A DNA stretch of 64,000 nt from Scatophagus argus (Eukaryota; Chordata; Actinopteri; Scatophagidae): NCBI RefSeq assembly GCF_020382885.2, contig NC_058513.1, positions 2,681,408 to 2,745,407 on the forward strand, given 5' to 3'. Positions within the stretch are counted from its first letter, which is position 1. Each line of letters opens with the position of its first letter. Below the pieces are notes generated by a model. It searched no databases. It worked only from the letters and a program-made list of their open reading frames with translations, and was not told the DNA's origin. The position numbers and the translations under genes are program-made. This document shows positions 44,401-64,000 of the stretch, piece by piece.

Positions 44401-46147
44401 GCTTTTGGGTGATGTAACAAAACAGAATGAAAATATGGGTCCTCATCCTGAAAGTCAAGTGCAGGATGTTTCTCACTGTCTAAAACAATGCCATGTTCAG
44501 CTAAAAAGACTGGACATGCCGTTGTCTTTTCAGCGTCGACCCGTGAGACCAAACAGAGGCCTGAGGATGAAAAAGATTCTGTTGGAAGAGAAAAGCCAAC
44601 TTTGTTTAGAGGCCCTCCCTGCCTTCAGATCAGCTTCTATGAAAGCAAAACCCTCCAGCAGGACTGTTTCAGAGATCTCTGATAATAAGGATTCAAGCAG
44701 CTTCTTCAAAGACTCATATATGGCTCCTATCACTGAATGCAGTGACGATGACTCGTGGTCTTACTACTCAGATGATGACTCTCATAAGACTAATAGTAGT
44801 AGTCCTAGTACGCCTGGTTCCTGGTCTAACTACTCAGATGATGAGTGCTCCGTAGTGACTCGAGCCAGGAGTTGTACCGAAGACGATTTGTCGTCTAGCT
44901 GCTCGAATGAGGAGTTCGTTAGTCCTAAAAGTGTATCGGAAACCAGCAGAAAGCCGGGCATCTCCAACGTCAAAGCTAGTTCTCCAAAAAAGACTCGGAA
45001 ATTCCTGTGCTTTATCTGCAAGGAGCACGGGAGTAGCAGCTTGAGAACTCACATGAAAACCCACTTCCCCACTGGTGATTACGCCTGCCCACGATGTGAC
45101 AGCAGGTTTAAGCTCTATTCGTCGTTCAAGCAGCACATGACTCGGACCTGCTTTGAATCCATTCAGCAGCAGGTGGATCTGGAGAGGCTGGACGAAACTA
45201 AGAACCTTTACAAATGTGACAAATGCGAAGAGGCATTCAGGTACAAAGTTACTCTGGGAAGGCACAAACTGACCCATAATGAACTCTACTGTCAGGTGTG
45301 TAGGAAGGTGTTAAGAGACGCAGCAACTCTGGCAAGGCACAAGGCCTCTCACACCCTCTTTCAGTGTAACCGCTGTGAGGAGTCCTTCACTCTTTTCAAG
45401 CCTTTGCTCAGACATTACCAAAACATCCATAAAATCAGCAGGCCATTTCGGTGCAACCGTTGTCCGAAAATTTTAGCCAAGCTGCGCGTTTTAATTGCAC
45501 ACGAGTGGAAACATACGGGTCATCTGCCATTCCAGTGCACTCAGTGTGGCTTGAGGTTCAGATCTGATGCAGATCTCATTTCCCATGAAAGAGTCCACAC
45601 GAGAGAGAAACCCTACCTGTGTGCAGAGTGTGGCAAAACTTTCTCCCACAGGTCCAACCTGTTGCGACACTTGAATTTCATCCACAGTGAGTCTAGAAGT
45701 GAGAAAAAGTATTCTTGCTCTCAGTGTGAGAAGTCCTTCAAAGAGAAAGGATCCCTGAAAAACCACCAGAGGAGCAAACATTTAAATGAATTTTTCCGTC
45801 ACCCATGTCCATACTGTGGAAAGATGTTCTCTGCATCAAGCATAGCTAGACATAAATTAATCCATACAGGAGAGAGACCTTTCAAATGCACTGTACCTGA
45901 ATGCGACAGGTACTTCAGGTCAACGTCTGAAGTGAAAAGGCATGTCCTTTTACACCATACTACAGAGAGGCCATATAAATGTGACATTTGTGGAAAGGGC
46001 TTTATAAAAATGTATTTTCTTAGTGTACATGCCAAAGTACACTCAGGAGAGAAGCCATTTGTCTGCCCTATCTGTGGTAAGGCTTTCCCCAAGATCTACA
46101 GCATGCAGAGGCACAAAAAACTCGTACATACATTTGTAACGCACTAA
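41411..46147 (+). CDS. TIN2-like N-terminal domain with C2H2 zinc fingers, copy A
   Basis: Seven coding exons join in phase to 880 residues: 41,411-41,441, 41,984-42,186, 42,537-42,638, 42,779-42,874, 43,047-43,157, 43,270-43,393 and 44,172-46,147. Residues of about 12-215 resemble the N-terminal domain of the shelterin subunit TIN2, for example SALRLLVPPVQLVSAVIWQT and LMWIFLSRLEKLFPLQTFQQ. A linker follows with RRPVRPNRGLRMKK (about 343-356) and a Ser/Asp-rich part (about 410-470) repeating SWSxYSDD. About thirteen C2H2 fingers fill the C-terminal half, such as FQCTQCGLRFRSDADLISHE. The last intron starts with GC (GCAAGC at 43,394), supported by the equal exon length in copy B. Read-through there ends at a TAG at 43,407 after 226 codons. 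Likely a nuclear DNA-binding protein; partner and target unknown. AATAAA lies at 46,270. Confidence 0.93.
41900..41955 (-). repeat. L2-type LINE tail remnant in intron 1 of copy A
   Basis: AATCAGAATCAGAATTCCTTTATT is the reverse complement of the AATAAA...TGATTCTGATT tail seen on the LINE at 26,385-27,132, followed by the fish word TTTATCCCAGAGGGGAAATT. Only the last few dozen bases of the element remain. It ends about 30 bases before the acceptor of exon 2. Confidence 0.6.
43500..43640 (+). repeat. tRNA-derived SINE in intron 6 of copy A
   Basis: GGTGGCAAGATGGTGCAGTG and GTTAGCACTG form the A-box region, and AAGTTTGAGTCCCG is a decayed B box. The segment TGGAGTTTGCATGTTCTCCC follows. This order is the hallmark of a very common fish SINE family. 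It starts about 100 bases downstream of the GC donor of exon 6. Confidence 0.8.
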
Positions 46148-47058
46148 CCTCACTTGCTAGGAATGTTAAGCCTAACAGCCAAAATGACAAACAGGACAAA
46201 CACTCGTTTGAGGTGGCACCAATGACATTCCTGTTACATTTGTTATGCTCAAAGATTGACAGTTTTGGAAATAAATGGTCAGAATTGTTATCCTTAGCTC
46301 TGTCTTTTTCTTAAATTTCCTTCTTTCTTGTCAAAACTCATTGCCCATTTTACACTTCAAAGTGTCCAGGTGTTTGGAACTACAACAGCGATACTGTAAA
46401 AAGCTGAATACTGCAAATTTGAAATATATATACATTTATTTTTATATATTTTAACTTAACTCAAAATATGCATTTCTAAAGTATAAATTGTTTATGTTTT
46501 GTGTTATACATGTTTTATATTTGTATATTTATGTTTTACATGTTTTTGAGAAGGAAGTTTCAAAGTGAATATCTGAATGAATGTTTTTTTGCTTTATTTG
46601 TGATATTAGTAACTCGGTGACTAGGTGCTTTAGCGGAGCAGAACAAAATTAAGACTGTGTGTCTTGATAAATTACCAAATACACAAAGGGTGTGATAGAA
46701 TTGTGCTAATAAGTAAAATAAATAAAACACTTAAATAAATAAATGTGAATGAAAGAAAAACTAGATTTTTTAAAAGAAATTTTATATTAAATTTATATGT
46801 ATCTGATATGTGTTGTCTGGGGTAAAGAGAAAAGAGGAACATAAAGACCGAAGATGCGGAACTTGTAAAAGCTTGCTACCTTCCGTCGGATTGTTAATCC
46901 GGACGGAACGGAAAGGAACCGTTGACGCAGATGCACAAAGATCGTCTGAGTGATTTGGGTCTCTTGGAAACAACTATCGTGAAATATTTTATGTGACTTC
47001 GGTCGAGCGACGAACATAATTTCCTTTTACTGTAATGTGACTGCAGTAAATCCACAGG
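46148..47058. other. Short intergenic space between zinc-finger copies A and B
   Basis: The first part is the 3' untranslated region of copy A with AATAAA at 46,270 and an AT-rich stretch. The last 250 bases, including GGACGGAACGGAAAGG near 46,900, become GC-richer and should hold the TATA-less promoter of copy B. Confidence 0.5.
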
Positions 47059-50000
47059 ATGGACGGGGGTATTTCGGACTTACCTGGTGAGTATAAACGG
47101 TTAGAGACAGATTTGTTTGGCTAGGCCGCAACGCAGCCCGCGCGCGGGAATGCCATTGCTAACTTTGTCAGGAAATGGCAACATTTTTAAAGATTTACAA
47201 TTCAAAACTTTTAAATTGAACTTAGACTTCCGTTGCTATCCCACTGTTTAGTTTACCATGGAAGTCATTGGGTGCATTAATGACATTACATTCAAGAAGT
47301 GTCAGTTTCGGGATACAGGCTAACGCTAGGCTATACGTTGTATGCGCTGTGCTATCCCAGCTAACGCTAACGTTAGCTAAACTGGCATCAGTAAACTCAG
47401 ATTTATTCTTTGCTAATTTCTTTCTGTCACAGCCCAACAAATAACTTGTCTTAACAAATGTATTTGCATGCTGCTGGTTGTTTGTAAACACACCAATAAA
47501 GTATTTGCACCACTGTTTATGGTGTGTTCACATATCGACAAGTTAATCCTAACATCACGTCAATCTTATATCACGGAAATGAATGTATATACATCCGCCT
47601 CAAACAAGAGCTTGGTATATAAGACTTTCCCTGTATTTGTAAACGATATGTAATATTACGTTACATCAGATGTCTGTGATTACAATGGGTACAATATCTT
47701 TTGTTGGTATAAACTCTTGGTAAACTGTTTCTGCTTTTGATCATACAGTATAACTGCAGTTAATGTTTGAATTGTAGATTTGTATGTGCTTCCTTCTTTA
47801 AGAACACACAGTATATATCGGGCCAGCGGTGCATTTATATTGTCAGCTATTTAGCCGCTAAATGAAGCTAGTATTATGAAGGCAGATCGCTAAAATTTAT
47901 TTTCTTGTTTGCAGGTTCCTCCGTTCCTCTCTCTGCTTTGCGCCTCTTGGTCCCACCGATTCGGTTGATCTCTGCGGCAATCTGGCAGACGGTGGAGCAG
48001 AAAATTGTGTCAGATTATGGGCTGCTTGAAGAATTTGTATTTATGGTTACGGAGATTGTGCCACAGCTTCTCTCTGCGAGGCAGCGGGCCGAACTCATTT
48101 TGGGTCTCAGAGCACGGGTGAGGAAGAGCTGATTTTCTTGTTTCTCCAACACCACACAAAAATAAACCAAATAAGATTAAGTAGAATTTTTGTGCTGACA
48201 GGATGTAAACATCACTGAACTAACAAAACAGCACGAAAATTGACCAGAAAGCATTTTAAGATCAAAGACACAGACATATTCGTATTTATGCACAATTTTC
48301 ATTGCGCTAGTTAATCAGCTGCTGATCATCAGAGAAAGTCCCAGTTAGGGTTGGGTGCTAGGTAGCTTATAATATATGGAACGACCTAATTTTTAAGCCA
48401 GCGTGTTTCAACTTGTGGTCGTCTGACGTAACAGTGCAGCTGTTTCATATACTACTAATGAAGTTTTTTGCCTCAATAGACAAATCTCAGGCAGCATGAC
48501 TTGCATTAAACTCATACAGACAATGTTGTCTTACAGTATAAAGGTGCCTTAAGGCTGATACTATAAAAAAAATGAAATAAAACAGGTTTATTCCTTCTTG
48601 CATAGTGAAAAAACATCTTGTCTTTTTTGTTGTTAAAATGGTGCAAATGTCTTTTCTAAATATTCTTCCCACTGTAATATGATCATTACACTCAATTTTC
48701 AATGTGTTTGTTTTTGCATTGCTTTGGTGGGACTGTATGGATTATCACTCCTTCACAGTGACTTAACAGCCTCCGCTGTCTTGTGTGGTACTGTACTGTA
48801 AAAGGAGTACACGTATGTCTTTAAATGTGTCGGGGATGTGACTGACGTATTTTTGGAAATCCTGTACACTGGGACTGTATATAACTGAAATATTCAGATG
48901 TTACATGCAAAACTCTTCTGGTCAATAACAGAGGTTCATTAATCAGAGAAATGTCACCAGATGTTTGGTACTCTGGACTGCAGTTTGCCCTCAGAATCAC
49001 TTGTTCATTATTACTGCTGCTCTGATTATAGCTGATCCTGGAGATGTGTCGCTCTGAAGAGACTGCTGACCTCCACATTATTCAGCCACATCTTGACCGA
49101 ATGCAGAGTCTTAGATCTCTGTGGAACATGGAGGTGAGTCTAAACCTGAAGTCAGTTTGAATTATTGGGAGTTTTTTCTTTTTATTTATTTATTTATTTT
49201 TTTAACATTTGTTCACATCACTGTTTGTCAACAGTGCCATCCTCAGTGTTAAATAGTGAGGTTTTTCTGAAGAGAAGCACTGTGAAGTGTACAAGGAGGG
49301 TGATAAACTCAGTCCTTTTTTTGTTCTTCATCAGCCAGTTTCTCCTCTGTGAGCTTTCTGTCAGCTGACGTTGAGCTTGGCACAAAGTGGGATGTTAACA
49401 TTGGAATAGCCCCCCTGCAGTGACATACTCACACCCCATCCCCCTATGGGATACCCTCCCCCATACACACGTTCACTCACTTTTTCTCACACACACTCGC
49501 ATCACACAGCATTCCATAGACTGGGATTGGCACTAAGCTGCACTTTATTTACTTTGTGTTTTATATTTTTCATAAGTGTTCTTTTCTTTAAGTTATTTAG
49601 ATGTGTGCCTTTAAGCCGGGGGGCTATTATGTTCGCATAATGACAATTAAAAACCGTCATATTTCAGAAATACTTCGATGCATACAGTATCCAGCAATGA
49701 GGTTGGAACTTTAATGCTTAATTTTGCAAGATGTGTATGATGGGGCTGTCACAATATCAAATTTTCTCTACATTATAATTGTAGCCAAAAGAATTCACAA
49801 TTAACAATATCTATAAAGTTGTTTAAAGTAATTTGAAAAAAAGCACTGTGATAACATTACTGTAGAGTTTGAGGGGAAGTAAACACAAACATTTCATAAA
49901 GACATACACCACACTGCATTGCACAAGTAGAGAATTATTATTCTGAAATAGTGAAACATCACAAATTTCAGGGCTAAGCTTTTTGCATAATAATATTCTA

Positions 50001-53000
50001 AAATGACTTCTGTAATTTTACACCATCTTTTGTTGCAGACTGATAATACAGAACAAGGAGCATCGGACTCACATTTCATGGGCCTTGTCCAAAATCTGCT
50101 GCGAGATCCTGAAGAGAGAAATAATTTTTTCCAGGTACAGTTTGGTAGTATATGAGATTGGTAGATGAGGTTGATTGTTCAAAACTCATTACCTAAGTTA
50201 ATATTTACTGGGAATTCTTTGTTTTCTGATGCAGCCCTGTTTTTCCTGTACTTGAGAATTCATGTTTTGTATGGACAGCTCACATATTTGACATTTATCT
50301 GTGTTTTAGGATGTTTTCCCAGGAGACTTTGGCCCCACATATGACAAAGCAATCCAGACACTGATGTGGTTGTTTCTGTCCAGACTTGAGAAGCTTCTTC
50401 CTACCCAAACTCTCCAACAGGTAGACTTTGGTACCAGTTTAAAAATAGGTTACTCCTATACTAAAGACATTTTGCTGACAGTTTATCCAGGTAGTATTTA
50501 GAATGTCACTTCATAAGGTTTATTCCTTTGGTTTTTGTATCTTTTTGTCACAGGCACTCTCGGTCAAACTCCATGTCTGCATTACTTATAACACAGGGTT
50601 TCATTGCAGTGTTGTAAAACTCAGATGTTTTTCTTCTGTTTCATATGCATTTATAGTATATAAACACATATATATATAGTATAGTAAATTTCATTTTGTC
50701 TTTTACAGATTGCATCTCTGCTCGGCGACGCCTCGTCTGTTCTCAATGAATGCATGGAGACTTTCTCTCAACCTCAGGATCTCAAAACTGTGCTAGGAGC
50801 TCAGAAAGATCTCAGCCAGTTAGAGGACATAGGTGAGCTTCTCAGAATTTCAATAACCAATTCACAGAATGTCATGAATCAATGCTTTGTTTGATGTGGA
50901 ACCAATACACTTTTGCACAGTAACATCCATCAGATCAGTCCTGAACATGATATATAGAACCTGTTTAATGCGAGTTTGTATTTCTCAAATTAACAGTTTA
51001 TGTGATCACTCTTTTCAGAATCTTACATTGTTGACAGTGGCATCTTGTCAGCTCTGTGTCTCCCTCCTGTGGAAAGAGTTGTGATTGTCAATGAGCAAGC
51101 AGAAACGGATGCCGAGAGCGGACTCGTGTACACCGTCTGCACAGAGATGGAGGTGGAATCTGAGAACAAAGAGGCGTATGTGGAGGCAAGTGGGACCTCC
51201 GAAGCATGTGTGCAAAGCCAGTGGTTTGGTGTCGGCAGTGAGGTGAAAGCAGAAATGGACAATGTGATGGTTAGAGATCCTGTTGAAGGCACCGAGGCCT
51301 GTGAGAGTGAAATCGCAGACGACCACCATGACAGCCAGTCGGGAACACTGATCATCGGGGAGGACGGCCAGGTGTCGGTGCTTGGCGTGGAGAAGAAGCC
51401 AAACAGGCGTGGAAGGAAAAAGAAACGTCCTGCAGATGAAGACTTTGAATTGCAAAGCAGACCGAGGGGCAAACAAGAAGATCCAGATTATGTTGTGTGG
51501 GAAAGGCCAGTACGAAAGAACCGTGGGCTCAAGATGAAACGGTATCTGTCGCAGTGGAGGAAATCTGGAAAGACACAGAGCAGTAATACTGCTAACAGTG
51601 GCCCGAAAAAGTTTGCCGGATCCCAGGGTTCAAGCAAAAGCAATGACTTGGATGAGAGAACATGCAAAGTGTGTGGCAAGGTGGTGAGTCGTGCCAAGTT
51701 CTTAGAACGTCACATGAATCGACACTCAGAGGAGATGCCCTATTCTTGTCCTGCGTGTAAAAGGTTTTATAAGAGCTTGCGTTACTTGCAACAACACAGA
51801 TGTCCAAATCTAACAAAAGCAAAACCTGGCAGGAAAGCAAAGGAACCAGAGACCGCCACTGATGAGGGCGAACAATCATCCAGCGGGGTTCCTTGCGAAG
51901 CTACCAGTGAAGAGCAGCCATCGGACAACACCGGCGAGGACCTCGATTACTTGCCCACTGCAGACCAATCTTCCAAAGAATCCGGACAGAAAAGCCCAGA
52001 AGGAAACAAAAGTGTGATAGAAGGCCCATTCTACTGTCCTCACTGCAGTGTTGAGTTTAAGTGCAAACAAACTTTTAGGTTCCATTTGAGAAACATTTGC
52101 TACAATGAGCAACAGGTGGATCCTGAGAAACCTGAAGATGTTAAACACTGTTTCAGGTGTGATGAATGTGACAAGGCATTCAGGTACAAATCAACATTGG
52201 ATTCCCACAAACAAACTCACAACCCCCTCTACTGCGAGGTGTGTATGAAACTGGTGCGTGACTCAGAGGCACTAGCGATGCACAAAGAATCCCACACTCC
52301 ATTTCAGTGCAACCAGTGTGAGGCAAATTTCCCCGTCTTTAAGGCCCTTCATAAGCACTACATCGACGTTCACAATCCCACCGAGCCTTTTACCTGCACC
52401 CACTGTCAGACAACCTTTGCCAGTTTGAAGCGTTTCATCAGACATGAGTGGAAACACACCGGTTACCAACCATTTCAGTGCACTAATTGCAGTAAAAGAT
52501 TCCGATCGTACTCTGACCTGGTGGAGCACCAGAAGAAACACACTAAAGCATATCCATTCCTCTGCTGGGAATGTGGCAAGAAATTCAGGCATGGCGTTAC
52601 ATTGACAAGGCACGTGGAGCGTGTGCATCACGCTGGCGAACCTGTGACCGAGAAACCCTTGCCAACCTTCACCTGCGCTCAGTGCGGCAAGTCCTTCACT
52701 TCCAGAAGATGCCTTTTAAAACATGACAATTTCCATCACAAAGGACTGCGCTTTCCATGTGAGCACTGTGGAAAAGGATTCTTTGGAAAGGATGCTTTGG
52801 TGAGGCATACTTTGATTCACACGGGCGAAAGGCCTTTCAAGTGCGAAGACTGTGAAAAGTCTTTTAGATCCGCTGCAGAATTAAAGATACACAGGAGATA
52901 CCATACTGGGGAAAGACCATTTAAGTGCAGCATCTGTCAGAAAGGTTTTGTCCAGTCCTGCTTCCTTACCCTACACATGCGCACCCATACAGGAGAGAGA

Positions 53001-53081
53001 CCGTACGTTTGTGCAGTATGTAACAAGGGATTTTCAAGCTTGCATGGCCTGAAAAGACATAAGAGACTTGTTCATGCATAA
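47059..53081 (+). CDS. TIN2-like N-terminal domain with C2H2 zinc fingers, copy B
   Basis: Seven coding exons join in phase to 908 residues: 47,059-47,086, 47,915-48,117, 49,032-49,133, 50,039-50,134, 50,310-50,420, 50,709-50,832 and 51,019-53,081. Exons 2-6 have exactly the lengths of copy A (203, 102, 96, 111, 124), which shows tandem duplication. All introns here are GT-AG. Residues of about 11-215 are the TIN2-like domain (SALRLLVPPIRLISAAIWQT, LMWLFLSRLEKLLPTQTLQQ). The linker has basic patches (RRGRKKKRP) and ERPVRKNRGLKMKR at about 384-397, shared with copy A. About fourteen C2H2 fingers follow, the last ones joined by classic TGERPF/TGERPY linkers, for example FKCSICQKGFVQSCFLTLHM. 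Likely a nuclear DNA-binding factor. Whether the N-terminal domain contacts telomeric proteins as TIN2 does is unknown. AATAAA lies at 53,418. Confidence 0.94.
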
Positions 53082-54527
53082 TTTTAACATTGCTAATTCC
53101 AATGGGGGATGTTCTGTTTCCCAGCTGAAGGTCAGAGGTCAGCTTCAGCTTTAGACCTGAACTTGAGGAATCTGATTTGACCTTACTCAAGGACACTTCA
53201 GTGCTGTCATCGTTGAAGGACATTTTTCTTAAATGTTAGCCACATTGTTATTTCTGTGGCTGTCACAGCTTGGATTGTTAAGATCTGTTTAAATGTATAG
53301 TGCATTATAAAATGTAATGTAATTTTTTACAGAAATGTTTGCTGTAGTTCTACATAAGATTTGTATGTATAAGTGATATAAACCTTGGTTCCTAGGGGAA
53401 TTTATTTCTTTTTCTTGAATAAATTGAACATTTGATTCCAAGTGTTGTTTCTTGTTGACCTGATTTTGTGCTGGATTTAATACAGGGAGGAAGCAAAGAT
53501 AACCACTTTCACAAATAGCATAATTGGATTTTGCTGCAAAAGCCATTTAATATCGATGTGTGAAAACGTTTGAAATTGTGGTTACTAAGCTAAACTGCAT
53601 ATCTGCTATGTTCAACCACCACCCGCATGGCTCATAATTTGTTTGGGGCGTTACTAGCTAAAACTGCACCTGCCTTATGACCAGCAGGCAACCAGGGAGG
53701 TTTAATGTCAGGTTTTATTTGTTACAGGTAACAGTCCTCCCTCCCACTCAGCATATTGACATGTCGCAGTAAGTAAAGTACAGTAAGTAAATGGAATGAT
53801 AGCTGAACTGCATACAGCTGCTCCAGTGTCTCTATTGAGTAGAATGGAGCCATAGTTAGTAATATTACTGAGCTTTAGTAACAAATGCTTTGTATGAAAC
53901 CCTATATGGTAGCATTTTAAGACCGGTACAGAGGTAGACTCAAAAGAACAATACACTTAACATCTCAGTCATAGTCATGTGTAATTATTTGCATTAATGG
54001 AAATGTTACATTAGGTTTGCCAGTTAGGTGTGTGCAGGATTCTGCTTTCTAGGGGTACTTTATGCTGAAAAGGGTCTATTCAACCATGCAAAAACACAAT
54101 TTATCAAAACTAAACAGTATGACATGCGATACATACCATTCAAAACTTCCTTTGTTAACATCTGAGCAAAATCGATTTTGTCAGGTGATGATAGCCTTTG
54201 AAACACACACATGAATTCGGTTCAGTCGACCGTTTTGCTGAGAGCAATCATTCAGTTGGCTGGTATTCGATTTATTTCATATGCAGCTCAGAGCTTGAGA
54301 ACTGGGACCATTAATAGTTGTGTACACTGCAGCACTAAATGGATAAACTAATAATAAATAATTGAACAACCTAGGTGACTGCATAATAATTGTGAAACCA
54401 TGTTTACTTTGTAATTAGTGTATAAATTATACTATCATACTTGTTGTCGCTGGTATGTCATTACTAAACCCACTTCATTTCGACGTTTAGCTGCTTTACA
54501 CCAACGTAACCCCGTCAAAAAAATTTT
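53082..54527. other. Copy B 3' region and intergenic space
   Basis: It includes the 3' untranslated region with AATAAA at 53,418. The remainder is AT-rich and shows no gene or clear repeat. Confidence 0.45.
54517..54523 (-). terminator. RNA polymerase III terminator of tRNA-Arg
   Basis: Seven consecutive T on the minus strand lie four bases after the 3' end of the tRNA, a normal pol III stop. Confidence 0.85.
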
Positions 54528-54600
54528 CACCCCAGATGGGACTCGAACCCACAATCCCTGGCTTAGGAGGCCAGTGCCTTATCCATTAGGCCACTGGGGC
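54528..54600 (-). tRNA. tRNA-Arg (anticodon CCU)
   Basis: On the minus strand the 73-base sequence starts GCCCCAGTGGCCTAATGGAT and ends CATCTGGGGTG, pairing GCCCCAG with CTGGGGT in the acceptor stem. The anticodon loop is CTCCTAA with CCT at its centre. The T arm carries GGGTTCGAGTCCC, so the internal A box (TGGCCTAATGG) and B box (GGTTCGAGTCC) are intact. No intron is present and CCA is not encoded, as in eukaryotes. Everything needed for a functional gene is present. Confidence 0.97.
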
Positions 54601-61084
<6,484 letters not shown>

Positions 61085-64000
61085 CCCTTGACCCCTCTGG
61101 AGACAGCCTGTTTTTCTTTGTCTTTTTTTTTTTTTTTTTTTTTTTTAAATTTCAGAGGAGGCAGGAGAGGTCCTTTGTTACACTTCTCCATATCTTGTGA
61201 GACTCTGTAAATGAGCAACAGATGAAGGGAGGACAAAGAAAGAGAAGCACGGACTTGGGGTTGGGAGGTGGGGGGGAGGGGGGGTAAACTCTTACAGTAC
61301 AGATGAAGACATGAAAGAACCAACAGGGATGCAGACTTTTGTCTCTCACAGACTCCCGAGGACAGTCTGTGGACGGAGGGACACATATGTTGACTGAACT
61401 CCCAAACCAAACACTAGAGAGAAAACAAAAAGAGGGAAAAGTTATTTTTCTGAATGGAGAACAAGCCGCTTTTTAAGACGTCTTCCGAGGAATTTACAAA
61501 GGATGGCTATTTTTAATCACATAGATGATTGTGATAGTTAGATGGTTTGCAGATATTGAGATTTTTGTCAACTAACACCACCTAACCTAACTATAGGGAG
61601 TGCCTCGAGACTGGAGCGAATCTGTATGTGCTGCACATATTACTGTTTCATATATACATATGTGTGTTTGTGTATATACAAATGTATCATATTAGGTGTT
61701 TGCAATGCAGGATCAGAATGAGGTAACTGTTGTGTCCCCACTGCTGTGATGATGGTTCAGACTCTGAATCAGACTCTGATCCTGCATTGTGAAGCGTCAC
61801 CATAGTATTACCTACTAGATTTTCTTAATATTCACTGTATAAACACAAAGCGCCAGACTGAACTTCTAACTGCATAGAAATGTACAGAATAGTATCAGAA
61901 AAAAAATTCACTCTTCCTTTGTTCATACATTGTGCAATATATGTTTTTCCATAATTTTTTTCTTTTGTTGTGAAAGTTGTTTTTTGTTTCTGTATGCCCA
62001 CAAAAGCTTAAAGGAATAGTTCATCATTCCTTGGATGTTATTCCAAGTTATTCACTTTCTTGTCAGCAGTTACATAAGAAGACCAATGCCACTCTTCTGT
62101 TTTTATTCTAACTATGAAGCTGCAGCCAGTTAGCTTAGCTTAGCATTAACACGAGTAACAGCTTACACGTTATAGCTTGTTTGGTTTGATCTGTACAGAC
62201 TAAAAGTGTAAAAACAACAAGGTGTGGTTTTGCTGGGATAATGTGGATTTTATTTATTATTTCTTTAGCTGGCAGCAGCGACTTGTGAGTTTTTACAGTT
62301 GGGCTTTTGTATGGGAATCAAACAAATGAGATATAATGTGTTAAATGGACAGAGTCAGGCTAAATCTCTCCCTATGTTTTCAGTTTTTATGTTAAGCCAA
62401 CTAGCTGCTAGCTTTAGCTGGTTTGTGGACTACAAAGCCCCGCCCACACTGTGGAATTGATCAATAGCCACATCCTAAAACATAGTCTTCTTTGTGGTCT
62501 ATTTTACTCTGCATGTGACCATAATTTACAAATGTATTGAAGAAGACTTGGGACTACTGACTGAGACCATAAACTCATTAGTCACCGGTTAACTGAGCTA
62601 ATCATTTTCAGACTTCTTTTTGAAACCAGTAGAGGCGCCCCCTGCTGGTTTAAGGCACTTCCGTAATTGTATCATTGTTCAGACCCAAAAGCTCCATCCA
62701 GTTATAATACAGCCTTTGCTTTGGTTTCATGCTTACCTCACAGACATCTGAGTGGTACGTTTTACTTATTAAACTCACAGCAAGAAAGTTTCTTTTCCAA
62801 AATTATTGCTTTACAAGTTTGTGAAGGTTGACTGTTGGTTGCTCCTACCTGAACAGGAAAGCTGAAGAGCCAAACAAACACATGCATATTCTAAAAATCT
62901 AATTGATTTTGGATGCTTTTTTTTTCTTTTCAGCAGCCCAGACCTACAAAAACATGAAGAATAATCTGAACACAGTTCAGATTGCTCTTCACATTTAATG
63001 TCAGTACATTATTACCCCAGTACAATTAAATCAGAACTCTTCTGAAGGCTGATTGGTTGCTGCATATACATGTGGTTGGCCAGTTTGGCACCTTTTAATT
63101 TAAATTAAATGGCAACACTCTTGACTTTGAGTGTAGTTCATGTCCCGTGCCAGTGATTGAAGTTAACTGCTTCACTCTGGCCCCTAACAGCATTGATCAG
63201 TTCAGCCAATGCAAAGCCTGTGGCCATAACCAGGAGACTGTTTTTGTTTTTTTTCCTTCCATATGTCATGTTAATCGACTGCATTATTGTTACTTCAGTG
63301 CAAAAACACATTTCATTTGCGTTGCTTTGTGCATCAGATTGTACCATTGCAGGTTTGACACAGCACCTGGCGGTCACTGACCACAATAGAGGACGCTGCA
63401 CAAAATGAAAAGCCAACTTGTTTCTGACGCACTCAGAATGATTGTAAAACGCGTTTAAATTTGTGAATAAAATGTAACATCTGCTTTTACAGTTAAAGAA
63501 CTATGGGCTGTTTCAGGTTATTTATTTATTTATTTTTCTACTTGAAACAGAGTGTAGTCTCTCCATTGTATTGAATATCAACAATTTTGATTGTTGATTG
63601 CCTGTCCTACATCTTGAATTAAAGAGCCCCCCCCCCCACACACCGTAAACCCCTCCTCCCCTGGATATCGTAGGTGTTTCTAACCAGCAGCTTGATAGTA
63701 TTTGACGTTTCCACCTTTTCCCACCGTGAGGTCATGACTTACCTGGATTCTCCAGTGAGAAGGAACTTTAAAAATGCCTTGTCCAGCCACGTGTGCAGGT
63801 AGAAATGCTGAAACCTGTTGTGAATGGCTACACCTCAGGGCTGCATCCCACTGGTTATTGATATATTGTACATTGTAATAATGTTAAAGTCTGCTACAGC
63901 ATCCTCACCACTCTGTTGTTTTAATATTCGGCCCACAACGCTATCCAATAGGCTATTGCTGGTGATTGTAACCAATCAACACTGAATAATCTCAATGTGC
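61085..64000 (+). other. wdr45b 3' untranslated region and downstream sequence
   Basis: A poly-T run (about 61,122-61,146) and G-rich stretches near 61,255-61,285 are low-complexity. An AATAAA at 63,466 could end a long 3' untranslated region. No further coding frame is supported up to the window end. Confidence 0.5.
62008..62430 (+). repeat. Diverged fish MITE-like interspersed repeat
   Basis: The segment opens with AAAGGAATAGTTCATCATTC and contains GCCAGTTAGCTTAGCTTAGC and GGACAGAGTCAGGCTAAATC. This succession is typical of a very common non-coding percomorph repeat. It is diverged and its exact ends are uncertain. Confidence 0.55.

Overview
The window reads as nuclear DNA of a ray-finned fish, most likely a percomorph teleost. 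The gene products match vertebrate families over their full length, the introns are compact GT-AG introns, and the repeats are typical fish ones: tRNA-derived SINEs, L2-type LINE pieces with TGATTC tails, a BEL/Pao LTR element and small MITE-like elements.

Layout. Positions 1-8,135 hold a tandem array of a unit of about 1.65 kb. From 8,140 to 13,500 lies a mosaic of degraded transposon coding sequence, local duplications and a 5'-truncated L2-type LINE on the minus strand. From 13,500 to 25,880 the DNA is mostly AT-rich and non-coding. It contains a 32-bp minisatellite, one conserved 3' terminal exon of an unidentified minus-strand gene, and a young BEL/Pao element with matching 423-bp LTRs beside that exon.

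From 25,880 on the window is gene-rich. In order there are: a broken minus-strand gene with a TIN2-like N-terminal domain and C2H2 zinc fingers, split by an L2-type LINE; mettl9 (histidine N-pros methyltransferase) at 28,444-32,010; kdelr2 (KDEL receptor) at 34,075-38,497; two intact tandem paralogues of the TIN2-like zinc-finger family at 41,411-46,147 and 47,059-53,081; a tRNA-Arg(CCU) on the minus strand at 54,528-54,600; and wdr45b (WIPI3) at 55,068-61,084, followed by its 3' region. For all five intact protein genes I could place every coding exon with consistent splice phases.

The most interesting content is the three-member family joining a domain homologous to the N-terminus of the shelterin protein TIN2 to 13-14 zinc fingers. 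The two intact members have the same exon lengths and a shared linker motif, one uses a GC-AG intron, and the third copy is a fossil. The other three genes are conserved housekeeping or membrane-traffic genes: KDEL-bearing ER protein retrieval, PI3P-dependent autophagy, and histidine methylation. Nothing in the sequence ties them together functionally.
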